From: Suillus spraguei
Taxonomy: Eukaryota > Basidiomycota > Agaricomycetes > Boletales > Suillaceae
Reading direction: 5' to 3'
Length of the DNA stretch: 64,000 bases
Assembly: GCA_016800925.1 (NCBI GenBank)
Contig: JABCPU010000042.1
Coordinates: 215,372 to 279,371 of the forward strand
In this document: in pieces, positions 1 through 13,057 of the stretch
Layout of the letters: each line of letters begins with the position of its first letter
Position numbering within the stretch: the stretch's first letter is position 1
Position numbers and translations under genes: made by a program
Notes under the pieces: model-generated
Databases searched by the model: none
What the model was told of the DNA's origin: nothing
The model's input: the letters and a program-made list of their open reading frames with translations, nothing else

Positions 1-2313
1 AAATGCCCTTGACAGGGAACTGTTCATCCAGTGTGAGTGTAGGCCACTGGTCAGTCGATAAAGTCGCTGATCGTCCCATAGCTATGGAGACCTTACGGGT
101 CTACCGACCACGACTGGTACTCCATGGGCCTGCTGGTATGGGACAAGGCTACTTAGGAGCCGCTGCCCTCCATCATTTGGAGGGATATCATGTTCAGACT
201 CTCGATCTGGGGACACTTATGGGTGATTCAACACGGGTAGGCTTGTCTCGTTTTGACATGTTCGTCCTCTTGATGGTATTATCAGACTGTGGAAGCCGCT
301 GTGGTTCAACTATTCATCGAGGCTAAAAGACACCAGCCCTCGGTTATATACCTTCCTTCTCTTGATGGGTGGTCAGCAGCGGTTTCCGAGGCTGCACGAT
401 CTACTATCAGGTCCATGCTTGATTCGCTTGCGCCTACGGACCCTGTCCTCGTACTTGCCATTGTAGACGGTCCATTTTCCTCACTACCTCGTGACGTCCG
501 TTCATGGTTCGGTATGACTCGCGAGAATCGCCTCGCACTACCAAATCCCACTGAAGCTCAGCGAGAAGCCTTCTTCTCGAGTATCATCGCTGACATTCGT
601 CGACCGCCGAATCAGTTCGCAGATGGTGTCAAGCGCCGAAAACGAATCCTTGAGGAACTACCGATTGCGCCTCCGCTTGAGCCCCGTCAACCGACGGCCG
701 CTGAACTTGCTGTTCAGGAAGAAAACGATCAACGTGTCATTACATTACTGAAGTATCGTCTCGGCCCTATACTAACAGAGCTGAAACGCAAGTTCAAACG
801 ATTTACCAAGAAAGCTAGGGTAAGTATGATTGTTGTGACTATCTGCGCAGTCACTGATATCCTGCTTTAGGAGGAGTATGACTTCGATCCAATTCCTGTA
901 GTCAACGAAGTGGAGATTATTGCTACTACCACTACCCTAACCGTACAAGCCGAAAATGATGTCATCGACGTTTGTGAGCAGGTCACCCAGGAGCAGCCAA
1001 ACGGAATTGTCAATGGCGTCCACCCTGATCCTCAGCCAATTGAGCATCCAGAGCCACCACAACCACAAGAGCCGCAGCTATTTGACATGGACCTCGAGAG
1101 GATGCACGTTGACCTATATAAGGGCAAGTACCTCACTCCGCAAGATTTCCTGGAGGACATCAGGAAGATCGTTTTTAACGCCGCGGCACGCGCACATCAA
1201 GATCCTACTGGTGACAGATTGTATAGGGCACAAGCTATGCTGACTGCTGCCGAAGTGAACATTCAAGACTTCGATGCTCAGTTTAAGCATGAGTGTCAAC
1301 GGATGGCTGAGCGGGAGCGGAAGAGAAGGGAAGAACACAAGAAGGCAAAAGGGAAGGGCCGGACCGGAGAGGATGCTCAGAACGGCGCGGCAGCGCCTCG
1401 CAGGAGTGCTCGCCACAATGGCCAGCAATTGGAGATCACTATCACGGATCCATTACAATTGGAAAGACGACTGAAAAGAGCACGTTCTACTGAGCGTCAC
1501 AGCGGTTCTCCTGAACCAAGTGACGATAAGGTAGAAGAACCTAGCACCCCTCGGAACTCGAAACGTCAGCGGACAATAACGAGTGATGATGACCATGACC
1601 CGATGGACATCATTGGTGCATCCCGCACTCAGAATAAAGCTTCAGCTGTGCGTTTTGCAAATGACGTTCAGCCACCCCCCGAAAGTGACGCGTTACCCGT
1701 TTATGGTGCACCTACTGCGATCGACGGGCTGTTAAATTCAACTGCGATGGCTGTCGACTCTCCTTCCCCGCGGAAACCGCCTGGCTTTGACCCTATGCTC
1801 TTAAATCCGATGTCTCCTGACGGCGGGTTCCCAACAACCTTGATATCACATCTCCTTAATGGTGCAGGACCGTCGACAGTGCCCACGCAAGATGGATGTA
1901 CCCCTCCTCTTCCTATGTTGTCCCCAGCGATTGGAGTCGTGCTTCTAAATCCCTCAATACCGCCTCGCACGCCCTCTCCACTAGCCATTCGGTCACTAAC
2001 CCCTGCCGCTGACATTGTGCAAGAGCAACCCATGGTGGTTGTACCCCCAGTTGACATAGAAAGAACCCCGACTCCTTTGCCAGACTTCCACGCCGATGAA
2101 CATCTACTTTCGACTCTTCAGCATGATTTATGTTCGGGAACCGCGCAGCTTTCCGTCGAGCTTCTCGAACAGCTTCGTGCAACAGTGCTTGGGTGCATCT
2201 GGAGACACCGTACTGACTGGGATCGTGATGACCTCATCAGAGAGATGAAAGACACACTCAAGGAATTTTTGGATGACTTTGCTGCTGGGGGTGATGATCC
2301 TGACTTACCTTGA
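1..2313 (+). CDS. YTA7: Yta7/ATAD2-type AAA ATPase with bromodomain, 5'-truncated by window edge
   Basis: The reading frame is open from the window edge and runs through three exons: 1-236, 286-819 and 871-2313. The introns at 237-285 and 820-870 are both GT-AG and both in phase 0. The first exon encodes the second AAA module typical of Yta7/ATAD2 (LVLHGPAGMGQGYLG, then LHHLEGYHVQTLDL). It continues into IEAKRHQPSVIYLPSLDGW, the Walker-B-like region. The glycine-rich loop reads GPAGMGQGYL and lacks the usual GKT, as is normal for the degenerate second AAA domain of this family. Further on, FDMDLERMHVDLYKGKYLTP and FLEDIRKIV match the family's atypical bromodomain. A charged, disordered tail follows. 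The family is a nuclear histone chaperone that clears or loads H3-H4 in chromatin. Only the C-terminal part is visible. The gene converges on RFC1 with a 271-bp gap that holds no gene. Confidence 0.88.
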
Positions 2314-2584
2314 AATTGGAGTGTGTTGAATTATCGATTTGATTTGATAGATTATTGTTTTTATTTCGTAGCTCTATGTATCTTATCATCGTTAACACTG
2401 ATAGTGTTGACAATATTGACATCGCCTCTTATTGGAATCGGGATGGTATTTTGATCCATCTTGAATCGAACTTCCTATGTAACGCTCGAAGGGTCGGAAA
2501 GTGACGAGGCACGGCGATATAGCAATTACGTAGTCCGTGCCTTCGCAGCGGATAGTGTAACGTCCATGGTAAACAATAGATAAA

Positions 2585-5500
2585 TCACATAAAATTCTGA
2601 ATCTTCTTCCCTTTGACTGCACCTATCTTAGCCTTCTGGCTCTGGGTCTTGGGCTTACTAGCCCGGAACAGCTTATCAGCGGTGACCTCATCCTCATTCT
2701 TTACCTTCTTCTCGTCATCAGACACATCGACAACTTCATCATCCAACTGAAAGAGATGTTAGTGTACAGTGACGATCATGCTTAGAATACTCACATCGAA
2801 AACATCTTCTATATCAGGCGCAGGACCTCCTGCGAGTTTCTTGGGTGCTTTCCCGAGGTCCGTCGCTTTGTGGAAGGGTATTGGATGATCCGTACTATTA
2901 TACCTGGATTTGCCGTTAGCGACATTTAAACATGGTTGATCAGCGAGCCTTACTTTTTTGTAAACGATGTCTTGGTCGCAGTTTTGATGAGTTTATTAAC
3001 AATGTCATCTTTCTGCGCGTCCACGCCGAGCTCAATCACAGTATCCCAATCTTCACGGGAAAGGTAGTACTCATCCATCCGTTCAATGACGTCGTCGACA
3101 GCGGCCTATGAGGGTCGTGATAAAGAGCGAGGAAGAAGAAGAAACGACAGGACTTACTGCACCCCGATCAATCAAAGGCTTGACGACATGAGGGAATAGT
3201 GCAGGTATGTACGACTGTCGGATCTCGTGCTTGTCCCCAGAGACTTTGAGTCGCATTCGGACCTGCACATCTCCTAGTTGTCGATTGAGTTTGTTCTGTT
3301 TCGAATTTTGTCCTAGCCACCTGTGCGAGTATGATATGAATGACACGTAGCGATCCGGAGGGGGACATACTGAGGGAATGTCATTGGGTTTTGGCCGCCA
3401 TATCCGCCGCCTGGACCAAACAGGAATGAAGCGGGTCGCACCATTGAACAGACCGCATGCAAAGGCATCAATGACCAGTGTTGTTCAGGCCTGGAGGACA
3501 TCATAAGCATAAGATCCCATGAGAGCTGCGCGATCTGCTCACCCGTGGATTAGAGCATCGACAAGATCGGCGTCAGATATAGAAGATGCAGCTTGATCCA
3601 TCAACTCGAGTTGCTTCAACATCTTTGGAGGCCCTTCGAGGTTCCGAACCTTGACAGGTTGAGTCTTCAAATAATTTTCCTGACGAGAGGGTAAAAATTT
3701 ATGTGGCGCTCGGAAACAGGTCTCACCTGAATGAAAAGTGGGACGAAAGAATGATCGTGGAAGTACAATTCCATTTTGTCGCTCAGTGTCTCTCGAACGT
3801 TCGGCCCAAACGCGTGCGGACCAAGGATTTTGTTCGTCACATCGAACGGCGTCAAGATAGTGTACTTTTCATTTATCTTTGTACTGTGTCATAGTATAAT
3901 TAGTGAATAGCAAAAGACAAAGAGCACACGTACAGATTCTTCGCCTCGTCAAAGTCCATACTACTGCTGGATAGTCGCCACGTCGACAACATATTCAAAA
4001 CTTGCCGAATATCGGACTGAGAGCCACTGATAAGCTGGTCGACGACGTTGGCGGGGATCTTCATTTTCTCCCTAGTTTACGACATCAGTATGATGTCAAT
4101 GTAATCGAAGAATAACTCACTTATACGCAATCGTCATTATACGCGATCGGACAGCTTGAGCTTCGGGCCTGTTGCTGAGTGAGGTCATGTTACTCCTGAA
4201 ATTGAATCCGACATACCGGCGAAATGTCATGCCGAAAGTATTTGCGATGAGTGGCTTGAGCTTCTGGGCGCCTCTATCATTAGCGATACAGATGATAGGA
4301 ATCTGAACAGCGAAGTAAGATATTTGCTCGAGTAGACGGATCAAAACATACTTTCGTCTTCTTGATCAGGGCGTTGAGAGCGCCAACGCCACCCCTATCA
4401 CCAGCGGACATGCCGTCGACTTCGTCCATGATGAGACACGTCTTGTCGGTGATTCTGACTCCCGCTGCGTTTGTAGCCTATTGGAATATTAGACCATTGC
4501 AACAGGCCATTGAGCAAACAAACATTGTTTCCACCCATCCACCCGTCCAACGACAGATTGTTGATGTTCATACCGCTCTAGGTATTTATCAGTAAAGTAA
4601 AGGGGTAAGACTTCACCCTTGATTTACCTCGACTAGCTTCTTGCTGCGCGCATCACTTGCATTAAGCTCGATAGGCGTAAACCCTTCGAGCTTGGCGCAA
4701 AGATGCGCACTGGTAGTCTTGCCTATACCAGGCGGGCCAGTGATCATCACTGCGCGGTAGACATTCATAGCGTTTTTCCCCGGTCTTTTGAAACCGCACT
4801 TCAGGCTGTCTGACCTGCGAAGGGATATAAGTTTGCTGGAATAGACACTAACCTGTGCACTTACCAGTCATGGAGCCATTGCTGTAGCTTTTCCACCTGT
4901 CCTTTGTTGCCGCAAATCTCCTTCAACGACTGAGGAGCGTATCTCGTTGTCCACAGCTGGTTTGACACGTCGGTTTTGGAGCTACAGTAAGGATTAGCGG
5001 ATGTGCTGAGTGAAAAAGAGTGCATACTGACCTGCCAGAATCACCGGCGTCCTTCGACGCTTGTTTCTCCCTCCGCTCAAGCTCCTTCGCAGCCTCTTTG
5101 ATCGTTTCTTGTTCCTTTGCCATCTTCTTCTTGGTCTTCTCATCCAACTTCTCGCCGCCTGGTCCGCCTGGTCCTTGGCGAGTGGCGATGAGATTGAGGA
5201 ACTCGTCCTCGGAGAGCGTCTTGAGTTTGTGCTTTTTGATTGCGTTAAGCTTCGAAGGACCGGCGTTATCGCCCAGGACGACAAAGGACGTTTTCGAAGA
5301 GGGTTGTCCTACGACGCGCCTACGAAATTATGAGACTTTGTAGATACTGTTGATATAAAGATAACTTGCCCCCCAAACCGCTTTGCCAAGTCTATTGCTT
5401 CATCCCTTGAGAAGCTGCTAAGTTCGCCAGTAAATACAAAGGCTAGTCCCTCAAGACAATTGGATGATTTGGGCTCAGGGACCTGTTTCGAACCAGGCGC

Positions 5501-5735
5501 GGACGGACCAGCTGCTTTTGCGGCCTTTGCTGCTGCCCAACTAAGTCGCGTGTCAGAGACAGAAACATGAACATGGAAATCCAACGTACTTGAAAGGTTT
5601 GGCCGGCGGTTTCGTATTATCTTCTTTAGCCTTGCCTTTAGCTGCTGCCGCAGACTTCGCTACCTTCTTTGGCGGCGGGGATACAATGGATTCATCCTCA
5701 TCGCTCGAGATAGCGATGATGTTTTTTCGCTTCAT
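2585..5735 (-). CDS. RFC1: Replication factor C large subunit (Rfc1)
   Basis: This is a multi-exon gene with introns of about 50 bp, for example 5541-5589. The start at 5735 gives [16 protein letters not shown], an acidic PCNA-binding-type N terminus, followed by a lysine/alanine-rich stretch. A BRCT domain is recognisable ([20 protein letters not shown], exon near 5540-5380). The AAA+ core has the Walker [10 protein letters not shown] with [20 protein letters not shown] (around 4760-4640), the Walker [15 protein letters not shown] (near 4440) and sensor 1 IICIANDRG (near 4290). The C-terminal Rfc1 domain has [19 protein letters not shown] (near 3480). The protein ends in lysine-rich KGKKIQNFM at 2585. 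The spliced length is roughly 850-900 residues, as in yeast. Rfc1 is the large subunit of the clamp loader that places PCNA on primed DNA. No break was seen. Confidence 0.93.
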
Positions 5736-5939
5736 TTTGTGCCAATGATAGCAGTCGTGAGGGCTTGAGCGCGGTTTGGTCGTGTAATAGTGTTCACAAC
5801 TTCACATGCACACTTGGAGCGCGGAAGTGGTGGACTCATGTCGCGTCACATTCTGTCACGTGCCGGCGTGTCACTGGGTAGATAGACGCATTTTTGTACT
5901 TAGGTGATAACTGTGTCCTTGCATATATGTAAGTTCAAC

Positions 5940-6345
5940 CCACGAATTAGATGAACCCGAGTGAGAGTATGCGTCTCTCAGCGTGTTCACAAGATATCAT
6001 AATACAGAGATGTAGCATAGACCTATGACAATAACCAATCCTAATCAAAGGCGTGATGGTAGCCTGAGTCTCAGTCTGTCCACTTGTTGTCCCTGTCTCT
6101 GCATCATCGCAGCCCGTCACGATCTCGAGCCCTTCGGTCTATTGGAGTCTGTCACTGCCCCGTCTACTATCTTCTCTCATCCTGTCATCTCGATGTCTCC
6201 TCCGTGGTCATGAATGCCTATCGCGATCACTTTGCTTCCTAGGATCGCCGAATCCCTTCGTCTATCAAGCCTTCTTTCACAATTATCATCCTTCCTACTA
6301 CTCTTCTGTCCGCTCCTCCTCTTAGGTGACTGCTAAGACACCCTC
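5940..6345. repeat. Dispersed repeat, copy A
   Basis: This stretch is clearly related, in the same orientation, to 21850-22265. Both contain the block AATACAGAGATGTAGCATAG near the start. Both then share colinear pyrimidine-rich blocks ending in the same order (TCGCGATCACTTTG versus TTGCGATCACTTTG, then TTATCATCC/CTCCTACTA). No long ORF spans either copy. It lies in the intergenic DNA between RFC1 and element Gy1. It may be a decayed non-coding repeat or gene remnant. The remaining intergenic bases, 5736-5939 and 6346-6769, show nothing recognisable. Confidence 0.6.
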
Positions 6346-6769
6346 GAAACAGTCGCATTCATCCATAATAATGGGCGCGCGCGCATAGTCATCGATAGTA
6401 GCAATATCCGGAAGATCAGCGACGTTTTTCTAGAAGTCAGTTTCACTGGGAGGAACGGGAATAGAATCAAACTGGGGCGCCAAGTTCACATCCCCAGTCA
6501 GCAGAACCCAAAGGGCCCCTTAATCATTCGTCTCTCGTTCCTAGCCCTCCAATGCTTCCGTCTGCACCTGTGTCCGCTTTCGCAGAGTCAGGGATGAACC
6601 ATGCAGCGCCTGCACAACGTTTCCGTCCCGTCTCCCGCTAGTCTGGATTTGACTTCGGAGCCACGAGAAGCGGACGCGTAGGCGCTTTGGTCTTTGGCTC
6701 TTTTCCATTTACACTAAATGATTTAAGTAGCACACGTGCCTTCTGTGAGCTGTACAAATGCTGGAAGGA

Positions 6770-6985
6770 TGTAAGCTGGCTGCTTACTACATGCTTACCT
6801 TATCAAACGTCATGTGATCCATCCCCTTATATCCCGCGACTTCTGTACTGTTCAGACTAGACTCGGGTCTCATACCTACCATCATCTACCCATTAGTATC
6901 ACGCTCTAAAAGATCCACAGTTTCGTCCTGTTACTTTCGTCCGATTCATTCAGTGTTCCTTACTGTTCTCCCGAGTAAGGTTCCA
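6770..6985 (+). repeat. Gy1 5' LTR (216 bp)
   Basis: This matches 11970-12185 base for base by eye. It starts TGTAAGCTGGC and ends AAGGTTCCA. It carries the element's promoter and polyadenylation signals by family knowledge; a candidate TATA-like stretch (CTTATATCCC) lies about 60 bases in. Confidence 0.95.
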
Positions 6986-7314
6986 CTTTTTTTTTAACAG
7001 AAACGGAACTTGTCGATTATTCGAAACTCATCGAAACTGTTATTTCTCTACCGCCGGGTTACCCGCCCGATACCTGACCTGTCAAACTGCCTTCCATACG
7101 AAGGAACCCTACCGTCTCTGAACCTCTGACCACGCGACAGCGTGCGAGGAACCAAAGACAACAACCTCCTCCTAACCCACCCTCATCCCCTCTGTCATCT
7201 ATATCTTCGGATAACACGCCCGCTAGACTTATCACTCCCGCTACCACATATTGTGACTCCTCGTCGGATTCTGACTCAGACGACGCGCATATATCATACC
7301 CTCGTTCTCGCAAG

Positions 7315-10300
7315 ATGACCAAATCCGCTAGTGTCGAACAATCTGCTCCCAACAAACCACCAAGGCTCTTGGCTGGCGAACTCACGCCCGAAGTCGCTCG
7401 CGATTGGGAAAACAGTTGTGAAACTTACTTCATGCATAAGGGAATCGATGCTGAAGATCAAGTAAAAATGATCGCTTCTGGAATGCTCGATGCGCGACTA
7501 CGAACGTGGTACCTGACTCAACGAGCCGTCCTTGATGCAGGAACATTCACTGCCTATATGACTGCCCTTAAAGATGCCTGGCTTGATACGCACTGGGATA
7601 CGAAACTACGCTGGAAGGTTCTGGGCTCGTACCAAGGCAATCGTTCGTTCTATGAATGGGCCTTGGAACTACAGAACCAGAATGCGCTACTCTACGGCAA
7701 TGCTGCTCATCTGTCAGACGTCCAACTTCGCAACCAGCTCGAGGCTCACATCTGTGAGGAACTCACCATCCCTGTACTCCGAGCAAAGCTCGCCGATGAC
7801 CTTACTCTCAAAAAATGGATTGAGGAGGTCAAACACCTCGACGACAAGCGTCTCGAGGATCTCGCCTCCCATAAAAAGATCGCTGAGGACCTATACAAAT
7901 CCTCGAAACGTGCAACTTCTTCCTCGAACAAGACCTCATCTTCTAAGACATACAATCCGTCATCTTCACGTTTAGGAGCCCTGACAGAATCTGAACGTGG
8001 CCTACTGATGAAACATAAAGGTTGTTTCAAGTGTCGGAAGTTCTACGTCTCGCACCAGTCAAAAGAATGTACCGATGGCGCACCTGAAGCATCAACCTAC
8101 AAAGTGCTCACGGAATCAGACGCCATCGCAGCCAAACCGAAGACTAGAGCCGTAGCCACCGTCGGACCAGTAGGAGCTGTCATGCCGTCGTCGGTTCTTG
8201 ACGACGGATCGGATTCTGAAGATGACATGTGCGTAGCCCCTTTTGAAACCGCCCACATTATGTGGTCCTGTCTCTTGACAGGACCCAACTCCAACTCTTT
8301 TGAACGCTTCGACGCCTTGATTGACCATGGGTCACATTTAGTTCTGATTGACGAAAACGTCGTCAACAAGCTCGGATTGCGTAAACGCAAATTGTACAAA
8401 AAGATTGAAGCGAACTCTGCATTCATGGACAATTCTTCTTCTCCTTTCTCCTTTTCTGAATATGTTCTGTTGTCTCCGTGTTCACTTAATCATGATTGGA
8501 CTTCGCGTATGATACGTGCGATCATAGCACCGAACCTTGCAGTTCCCCTCCTCCTTGGAGGACCTTTCTTATCACATAATTGCCTTGTTATAGATCATGA
8601 CTCTCGAACATGTATCGTCAAAAACTCGAACTACGATCTTTTGAGCCCTCCAGAACACAAACCACGAGTGAAGGTCAACATGCCATCGCGACGCGAACTA
8701 TTACGATTACGCAAGAATGTGGTTAAGGAGCTCAAGAGTGTTCTGACTGACCGCCACAACGATCTAGAAAAGGATACAACTTCTGAAACTCCGAACGTTG
8801 TAGGACTTCTACGTCGACGAATTGATACCCTCGCTTTCATTGAGGCTAACAAAGAACATCTGGACCGTCTCGATAAAGAGATGCGTCGGAAATATGAAGA
8901 TCGATTTCCTGACGATATACCCCATATTGACCAACTGCCCACAGATATCGTCCACCGCATAACGCTTAAGGATCCTAACAAGATCATACAGTGTAGGCGT
9001 TATAACACACCTAGAAAATACAGGGAAGCTTGGGACGCCCTTTTGAATCAGCACATCGCGGCCGGAAGACTACGACCATCATCAAGCCCATTCGTCTCCC
9101 CGGCCTTCCTGATACCTAAGAAGGACCCCACAGCTCTACCAAGATGGGTGAATGATTATCGAGCACTGAACGCTAACACAGTGCCAGACAACCACCCGCT
9201 ACCGCGCATAGACGAAATCCTAAGAGATTGTGCAAAGGGTAAGATCTTCGGTAAGATTGATATGACAAACTCGTTCTTTCAGACACGCATACACCCTGAC
9301 GACATCAAATATACGGCAATCGACACACCAGAAGGCCTACATGAGTGGACCGTAATGCCACAAGGAGGCCGAAACGCGCCTGCTACACACCAACGTAGAA
9401 TGTTCATCGCTCTACGTGGCCTGATCGGAAAAATATGCCACGCATACCTGGACGATATCATTATCTGGTCGCAGTCTGTAGCAGAACACGTCAAGAACGT
9501 AAAACTCGTCTTGGATGCGTTACGAAAAGCTTGCCTCTTCTGCTCCCCAAAAAAAGACATCGTTGTTCTGCACCGAGATTGATTTCCTCGGTCACCGTAT
9601 TTCGGGCTCTGGAATCGAGGCGGACGCATCAAAGGCAAAAAGAATACTTGACTGGCCAGTGCCGAACTCGACGAGTGACGTCCGGTCCTTCCTAGGTCTC
9701 GTACGATACCTAGACCAATTCCTGCCGAGCCTCGCAGACCACACTCGAATACTGACTCCACTGACGACAAAGTCAAGCGAACATGATTGGCCTGGTTGGA
9801 ACGATGAGCACCAAGAGGCGTTCAACGCTATCAAACGGCTCGTAGTAAGTAGAGACTGTCTAACGACAATAGACCACGACAACCTTGGGGACAACAAAAT
9901 TTTCGTCACTTGTGATGCCAGCGACTGGCGCGTGGGTGCTATGCTAAGCGTCGGACCAACGCCACAAACAGCACGGCCTGTCGCATTCGACTCAATGCAG
10001 TTGCGAGGAGCGCAACTGAATTACCCTGTTCATGAGAAGGAACTGTTAGCAATCGTACGAGCTCTCAAGAAGTGGCGAATCGAACTACTAGGGACCCCCT
10101 TCACGGTCTACACAGACCATAGAACTCTCGAAAATTTCATGACCCAACGGGAATTGTCGCGACGACAAGCAAGGTGGCAAGAATTCTTTGGCCAATATGA
10201 TTTCCAAATCCAATATATCCGAGGAGAGGACAACTCCGTGGCGGACGCGCTGTCACGACTACCACCAGACGACAAAGACATGCCTACTTACGTACAGCGA

Positions 10301-11974
10301 ACTGTACACATGCCAACTGCAGTCGGCGAGAACATCAAACCAATCTCGCTGATACTTTCTGTGACACCTGATGCGTCATTGTTCAACAACATCAAAGCAG
10401 GATACCTCACCGACACATGGTGCGTAAAACTGACGAAGTTAGTTGGCTCACTTCCAGGACTGCAGCAACGAAACGGTTTACTGTATCTGAACGATCGACT
10501 GGTCATACCTCGAGTGACGCACCTACGAGAAACAATTTTTCGTCTGGCACACGACCAACTAGGACATTTCGGGATCGACAAATCCTACGCGGCAATACGA
10601 CAATCTTACTACTGGCCAAATATGAGGCGCGACCTCGAGGAGAGTTACATACCTGCCTGCCCAGATTGTGCAAGAAACAAGAGTCGGACAACGAAGCCCG
10701 CTGGACCGCTTCATCCCCTGCCAGTGCCAGACAACCGAGGAGAATCTGTCGCCATCGATTTCATAGGACCTCTTCCAACAGAGCAAGGCTTCGACGGCAT
10801 AATGACGATTACAGACCGCTTAGGAGCAGACATCCGTCTAGTTCCCTGCCGGATGAACATGAATGCACGCGAAGTGGCGAATCTCTTCTTCAACCACTGG
10901 TATTGTGAAAATGGACTACCACTGAGCATTGTTTCAGATCGCGACAAACTGTTCACTAGCAAGTTTTGGAAGGCGCTGCACCACCTAACCGGTATAAAGT
11001 TGAAAATGTCAACAGCGTATCACCCACAAACTGACGGCGCAAGTGAACGTACTAACAAAACAGTGGACCAAGCTCTCAGATACTTCGTGGACCGACACCA
11101 AGCCGGCTGGGTGAACGCGCTGCCAAAGGTCAGATTCAACATTATGTCGACAACAAATGCGTCGACTGGATACGCACCCTTTCATCTACACCTCGGAAGA
11201 ATACCACGCCTCTTGCCTCCACTCACGCCAGAAAAAATTCGTGCAACACGTGAAGACTTTCCCAACGACATCGCCGACGCATTAGATGCAATCGTATCCT
11301 TGAAGACCGATGTCGCTGACGCGCACGATGCGTTGCTGGCCTCACGTATCGCACAAGCACACTCGGCAAACATACACAGAAACGAAGACCCCCCCTTCGA
11401 GGTAGGCGACTCCGCGTATCTGTCTACGGCCCACAGACGTCGGGAATATCTAAACGGAAACAACAAACGGGTTGCAAAGTTCATGCCTCGGTTCGATGGA
11501 CCCTACACCATAGTTTCAGCGAACCCTGAGTCATCAACCTACACTCTTGATTTACCAGACCACACTAACGTTTACCCTACCTTCCATGTGTCCGAACTGA
11601 AGCGCCATGTTCCAAACAACGCAGAACTCTACCCCTCAAGAGAACTACAGCGTCCAGGACCAATCGTCACGAAGACTGGGACAGAAGAATGGGAAATAGA
11701 ACGCATCCTGGATAGAAGAACACGGGGACGCGGACGCCAATATCTCGTTCGCTGGCGCGGCTACGGTCCAGAAGCGGACGTCTGGGTGCCGGGTAAAGAG
11801 CTTGAAGAAACACAAGTGCTTCAAGAGTACAACGAAAGACAAACGAGAGCTGAAGAAACCACATCAAACTACGCTCAAACGAGGTCTGAAGAAGACGTTT
11901 CATTACACGAAGAAGACTTGACGCAAGGAGAGAAAGACGCCGGAGAAAATGCTTCGGAGAGTGAGAGGGTGTAA
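7315..11974 (+). pseudogene. Gy1 gag-pol polyprotein, one frame broken by a single base in RT
   Basis: The domains in order are as follows. Gag comes first (MTKSASVEQSAPNKPPRLL, then WENSCETYFMHKG). A zinc-knuckle-like CFKCRKFYVSHQSKEC lies near residue 240. An aspartic protease has DALIDHGSHLVLID. The reverse transcriptase runs from WVNDYRALNANTVPDNHPLP to the catalytic AYLDDIIIW. RNase H shows VTCDASDWRVGAML and YTDHRTLENF. The integrase has the HHCC finger (HDQLGHFGIDK, then CPDCARNK) and the core ([35 protein letters not shown]). A C-terminal chromodomain has YLVRWRGYGPEADVWVP. The first part runs 7315-9582. The rest reads in the next frame from about 9545. The switch falls at a run of seven A's (9549-9555), and one A fewer would restore a single frame of about 1,550 residues. 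The start is the first ATG after an in-frame TGA at 7075. Confidence 0.9.
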
Positions 11975-12185
11975 GCTGGCTGCTTACTACATGCTTACCT
12001 TATCAAACGTCATGTGATCCATCCCCTTATATCCCGCGACTTCTGTACTGTTCAGACTAGACTCGGGTCTCATACCTACCATCATCTACCCATTAGTATC
12101 ACGCTCTAAAAGATCCACAGTTTCGTCCTGTTACTTTCGTCCGATTCATTCAGTGTTCCTTACTGTTCTCCCGAGTAAGGTTCCA
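11970..12185 (+). repeat. Gy1 3' LTR (216 bp)
   Basis: Identical to the 5' LTR. The gag-pol stop codon TAA lies in the first five bases of this LTR, so the polyprotein ends exactly at the LTR border. Confidence 0.95.
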
Positions 12186-12242
12186 AAGGAGCGGAAATAG
12201 ACGTACTGCTATGCTTACTGAAACAAGAGATAAGCTCGTCTT

Positions 12243-12505
12243 GTCATCTTCACCATCGTTAGTCTGGCTCGTCTTTACGCCCAGCAGCAGTAAACATGAT
12301 CCCGCTCTCATCCTCGTTGTCAGAATCCTTTCAAGTGCTAAAAGTACGAGGAGAACCTATGAGTTGGGAGCCAGAAGTAGGCTTAGCGGCACTAGAGAGC
12401 GGCGAGTGGTGAGAATTTCATGTTGTCGTCAGCTGGTGGGAGTTTGCAGACAGGGAGCGACAGTTTGGACATTAATGTCGTGCAAGACACAGCAAGCGTT
12501 GCCAT
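12243..12505 (-). pseudogene. Unidentified gene fragment, inverted copy 1
   Basis: Read on the minus strand, this resembles 15692-15955 on the plus strand. Shared blocks include ATGTCCAAACTGTC, GCAAACTCCCACCAGC and GAGAGCGGGATCATGTTT. Translated, both give a short serine/acid-rich stretch around DES/EES-GIMF. Stops and indels interrupt both copies, so neither is a working gene. The family is not recognised. The two copies flank the aspartic protease and LINE debris as an inverted pair. Confidence 0.5.
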
Positions 12506-13057
12506 CTGAAAGCTACAGAGAACATATCAATTACATCGAGCGGGCAAGTGTGTAAGTCCATACAGTCGATATGGACTTGTACATCAAGTAATACGTCGGT
12601 AAAGTAACCAAACATGGTAGAATTTCAATAAGGAATCAGTAGGGTCGTAAGATACATCAATAGCCAACCACACCTGTACTGCACGGAACTTGAGTCGGAC
12701 GACGACACTCATGACTTTGGAAAAGATAAAACCGCTTGGCAGCTCACCCATAATGCTTGGTGACGGATCATGTAATTAGATGTAATTGCCATACGGGCAG
12801 GAGAAATATATAAATCATACCAATTCACACCACGTAGTAGAACAGTTATGCACAATTTGGAGGCTATTCATGAATACGAGATGCTGACAGGTCACGAAAA
12901 CAAGCAAACGGTAAGAAGAAAGCATCCGACAGGCGAGCTGATTACTTGTATTGCTATAATCAAATCATACCAACTACACCTCCATGAGAACAGTCTGTAC
13001 AATCTATGCCTCTTTACCTCTTAATAAAGATGCTTCGTATACTTTGGCAATTCCATA
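12506..13057. other. Intergenic; short local duplication only
   Basis: No gene is seen. Two similar stretches, beginning AAATCATACCAA at 12812 and again near 12962, suggest a diverged duplication of about 150 bp downstream of the protease gene's stop codon. Confidence 0.35.

Larger units (their letters stand above)
6770..12185 (+). mobile_element. Gy1: complete Ty3/gypsy chromovirus LTR retrotransposon
   Basis: The element is flanked by two identical 216-bp LTRs (6770-6985 and 11970-12185) that begin with TG and end with CA. A perfect 5-bp target duplication, AAGGA, lies at 6765-6769 and 12186-12190. One long gag-pol frame fills the interior and ends on the first bases of the 3' LTR. A purine-rich tract (GGAGAGTGAGAGGG, 11956-11969) just before the 3' LTR fits a polypurine tract. 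The primer-binding site right after the 5' LTR is not recognisable and starts with C followed by T9. Identical LTRs mean the insertion is recent. The integrase ends in a chromodomain, which places the element among chromoviruses. Confidence 0.95.

Noticed and set aside
6986..7010. tRNA primer-binding site or self-priming site of Gy1
   Set aside because: The bases after the LTR (C, T9, AACAG) match no tRNA 3' end I know and pair only weakly with the LTR.
9540..9560. Programmed frameshift at the A7 run in Gy1
   Set aside because: The needed shift is +1 within the RT domain, whereas A-rich slippery sites give -1, and related Gy3 encodes RT through this site in one frame.
10417..10908. 163-codon ORF in another frame inside Gy1 pol
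   Set aside because: It is a shadow of the integrase region with no independent signature.
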